DNA of 14,316 bases from Candidatus Zixiibacteriota bacterium (lineage in GTDB: Bacteria > Zixibacteria > MSB-5A5 > JAABVY01), in assembly GCA_011777135.1 (NCBI GenBank), contig JAABVY010000185.1, positions 1,876-16,191 on the forward strand, written 5' to 3'. The notes beneath the pieces are model-generated. The model did not search any database. It saw only the letters and a list, made by a program, of their open reading frames with translations, and was not told where the DNA came from. Below are positions 13,137-14,316 of the stretch, one piece after another (position 1 is the first letter of the stretch; every line of letters starts with the position of its first letter). The translations under genes were made by a program, and so were the position numbers.

Positions 13137-14316
13137 TTATTCAAAATCAAGAAGTAACGGATGCTCCAGAGCTTCAGTAACCCATTTAAGGAATCGAGCG
13201 GCATCCGCGCCATCGATTATTCGGTGATCATAGGACAACGAAAGCGGGAGTATGATTCTCGGTTTGAATGTCCCCTCGTCCTCATCGAAAACCGGCTGCC
13301 TGGAGGCTCGGCTGACGCCCAGAATAGCCACCTGGGGCCAGAAGACAATCGGGGTAAAATCGGTACCGCCGATCCCGCCCTGATTGGATATTGTAAATGT
13401 GCCGCCTTCAAGCTCATCCGGCTTGACTTTCTTGTCCCTGGTTCTATCAGCCAGCTCCAGAAGCTCCACTGATAGATCAAAAATACTCTTCTTATCAACA
13501 TCTGGGATAACCGGTACCAGAAGACCTCGATCGGTATCCACGGCCATGCCGATGTTGTAGTACTCTTTATAGATCACCTCCCCTTTCTGGGGATCGATGC
13601 TGGCATTAAAACGCGGATATTTCTTCAGCGCGGCAACAATCACTTTCAGAAGGATCGCGGTCACAGTCAGCTTTCCGCCTTCTTTCTCCACCGCTTTAGT
13701 ATATTTCTTGCGGAATTTTTCCAATTCGGTTATATCGGCCTTGTCGAACTGGGTGACGTGCGGAATCAGCGACCAGCTCTGAGCAGTGCCGCCGGCAATA
13801 ATACTCCGAACCTTGGATAACGGCTTCCTTGTTATATCTCCCCATCTCGAGAAATCGGGCATCTCCTTGATCCCCTCCGCGGCTTCTGGCAATGAGGCTC
13901 TTCCACCCTCGATTACATGCCGGACATACCGTTTCACATCCTCAAGGCTTATACGTCCGCCCGGGCCTGAACCCGGGATCAGGTTGATATCTGCTCCCAG
14001 CTCACGAGCTAAACGCCTTACCGATGGGGCCGCAGGCGCAAGCTTTTTTTCCTCTTCCTTCTCTTCTTCTTTCTTTTTGGGGGCGGGTTTCTTTTTCTCC
14101 GGTTCCTTCTTCTTGGCAGCCGGTTTCTCTTTTTCCTTTTCCTCTTCCTCCTCCGGCTCTTCCTCTTCTTCTTCAGCTCCCTCCTTCTTCTCTGCCTCTG
14201 CTTCTTTTTTCTTTCCGGCCTTCTCCTTTGCCTTATCCTCTTTCTCCTCAGTTTCCTCTTTTTCTTCTTCCTCTTCCGATTCGGCTTCTTCTTCCTCTGG
14301 CTCCGGAGCTTCTGCC
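13137..14316 (-). CDS. aceF: Dihydrolipoyl acyltransferase (E2), probably of pyruvate dehydrogenase, N-terminus cut by window edge
   Basis: The frame is open to the right edge, so the lipoyl domain(s) lie outside the window; the Met at 13937 is internal. In order from the edge come a Glu/Lys-rich linker of about 90 residues (14315-14041), a peripheral-subunit-binding domain (about 14033-13920, with PSVRRLARELG and GPGGRIS), and the catalytic acyltransferase domain (about 13885-13140) with the active-site motif DHRIIDG (His codon 13226-13224). The segment IPHVTQFDKADITELEKFRK is very close to E. coli AceF, favouring pyruvate as substrate. It transfers the acetyl group to CoA within the E1-E2-E3 complex; E3 is the next gene. 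E1 is probably further right, but this is not visible. The strongly charged linker is unusual, since E2 linkers are normally Ala/Pro-rich. Confidence 0.92.
   Translation of the reverse strand, partial: AEAPEPEEEEAESEEEEEKEETEEKEDKAKEKAGKKKEAEAEKKEGAEEEEEEPEEEEEKEKEKPAAKKKEPEKKKPAPKKKEEEKEEEKKLAPAAPSVRRLARELGADINLIPGSGPGGRISLEDVKRYVRHVIEGGRASLPEAAEGIKEMPDFSRWGDITRKPLSKVRSIIAGGTAQSWSLIPHVTQFDKADITELEKFRKKYTKAVEKEGGKLTVTAILLKVIVAALKKYPRFNASIDPQKGEVIYKEYYNIGMAVDTDRGLLVPVIPDVDKKSIFDLSVELLELADRTRDKKVKPDELEGGTFTISNQGGIGGTDFTPIVFWPQVAILGVSRASRQPVFDEDEGTFKPRIILPLSLSYDHRIIDGADAARFLKWVTEALEHPLLLDFE
14041..14316 (-). repeat. Low-complexity Glu/Lys-coding tract in the E2 linker
   Basis: The plus strand is almost pure pyrimidine (CTT/CTC/TTC runs), coding on the minus strand for runs of Glu and Lys with scattered Ala and Pro, in patches such as EEEEEKEETEEK and PAAKKKEPEKKK. 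It is in frame with the E2 gene throughout and has no stop, so it is a real protein linker rather than noncoding repeat DNA. Such tracts can vary in length between strains. Confidence 0.8.

Noticed and set aside
13137..13937. E2 as a complete 266-residue protein starting at 13937
   Set aside because: The same frame continues upstream without a stop through the subunit-binding domain and linker to the window edge, so this Met is internal.

Overview
The window reads as chromosomal DNA of a Gram-negative bacterium that carries out respiration with many c-type hemes. The evidence is an outer-membrane beta-barrel, an outer-membrane-type lipoprotein and five multiheme cytochromes with about forty haem-binding motifs in the first 7.7 kb. 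Uncultivated lineages rich in multiheme cytochromes (for example Zixibacteria or relatives, or Geobacter-like bacteria) fit this picture, but the placement is inference from gene content only. No mobile element, CRISPR array, tRNA or rRNA was seen.

Left block (1-6421). A multiheme cytochrome runs off the left edge on the minus strand. It is divergent, across a 477-bp AT-rich intergenic region, from a four-gene plus-strand set: an 11-motif periplasmic cytochrome (MtrA-like position), a cysteine-free outer-membrane beta-barrel (MtrB-like position), a six-motif lipoprotein cytochrome (MtrC-like position), and a seven-motif NapC/NirT-type inner-membrane cytochrome resembling Geobacter ImcH. Together they look like a complete quinol-to-outside electron conduit.

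Middle block (6451-9253, minus strand). A tight three-gene operon encodes a Rieske protein, a full-length cytochrome b (b6 plus subunit IV type) and a nine-haem membrane-anchored cytochrome in place of cytochrome c1. This is a second quinol-oxidising module that converges on the ImcH-like gene. A strong sigma-70-type promoter (TTGACA-17-TAAAAT) lies upstream of it.

Right block (9476-14316). A bifunctional trehalose-6-phosphate synthase/phosphatase is on the plus strand. It overlaps tail-to-tail with a minus-strand E2-E3 gene pair of a 2-oxoacid (probably pyruvate) dehydrogenase complex; the E2 is truncated by the right edge and has an unusual long Glu/Lys-rich linker. These are housekeeping or stress genes with no visible functional tie to the cytochrome island, apart from central carbon oxidation feeding the quinone pool.

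Working model (inference): electrons from NADH or pyruvate reach menaquinol or another quinol, leave it through either the ImcH-like protein or the bc complex, cross the periplasm on the multiheme proteins, and pass through the barrel-embedded cytochrome to the surface lipoprotein. The reverse direction (electron uptake) cannot be excluded.
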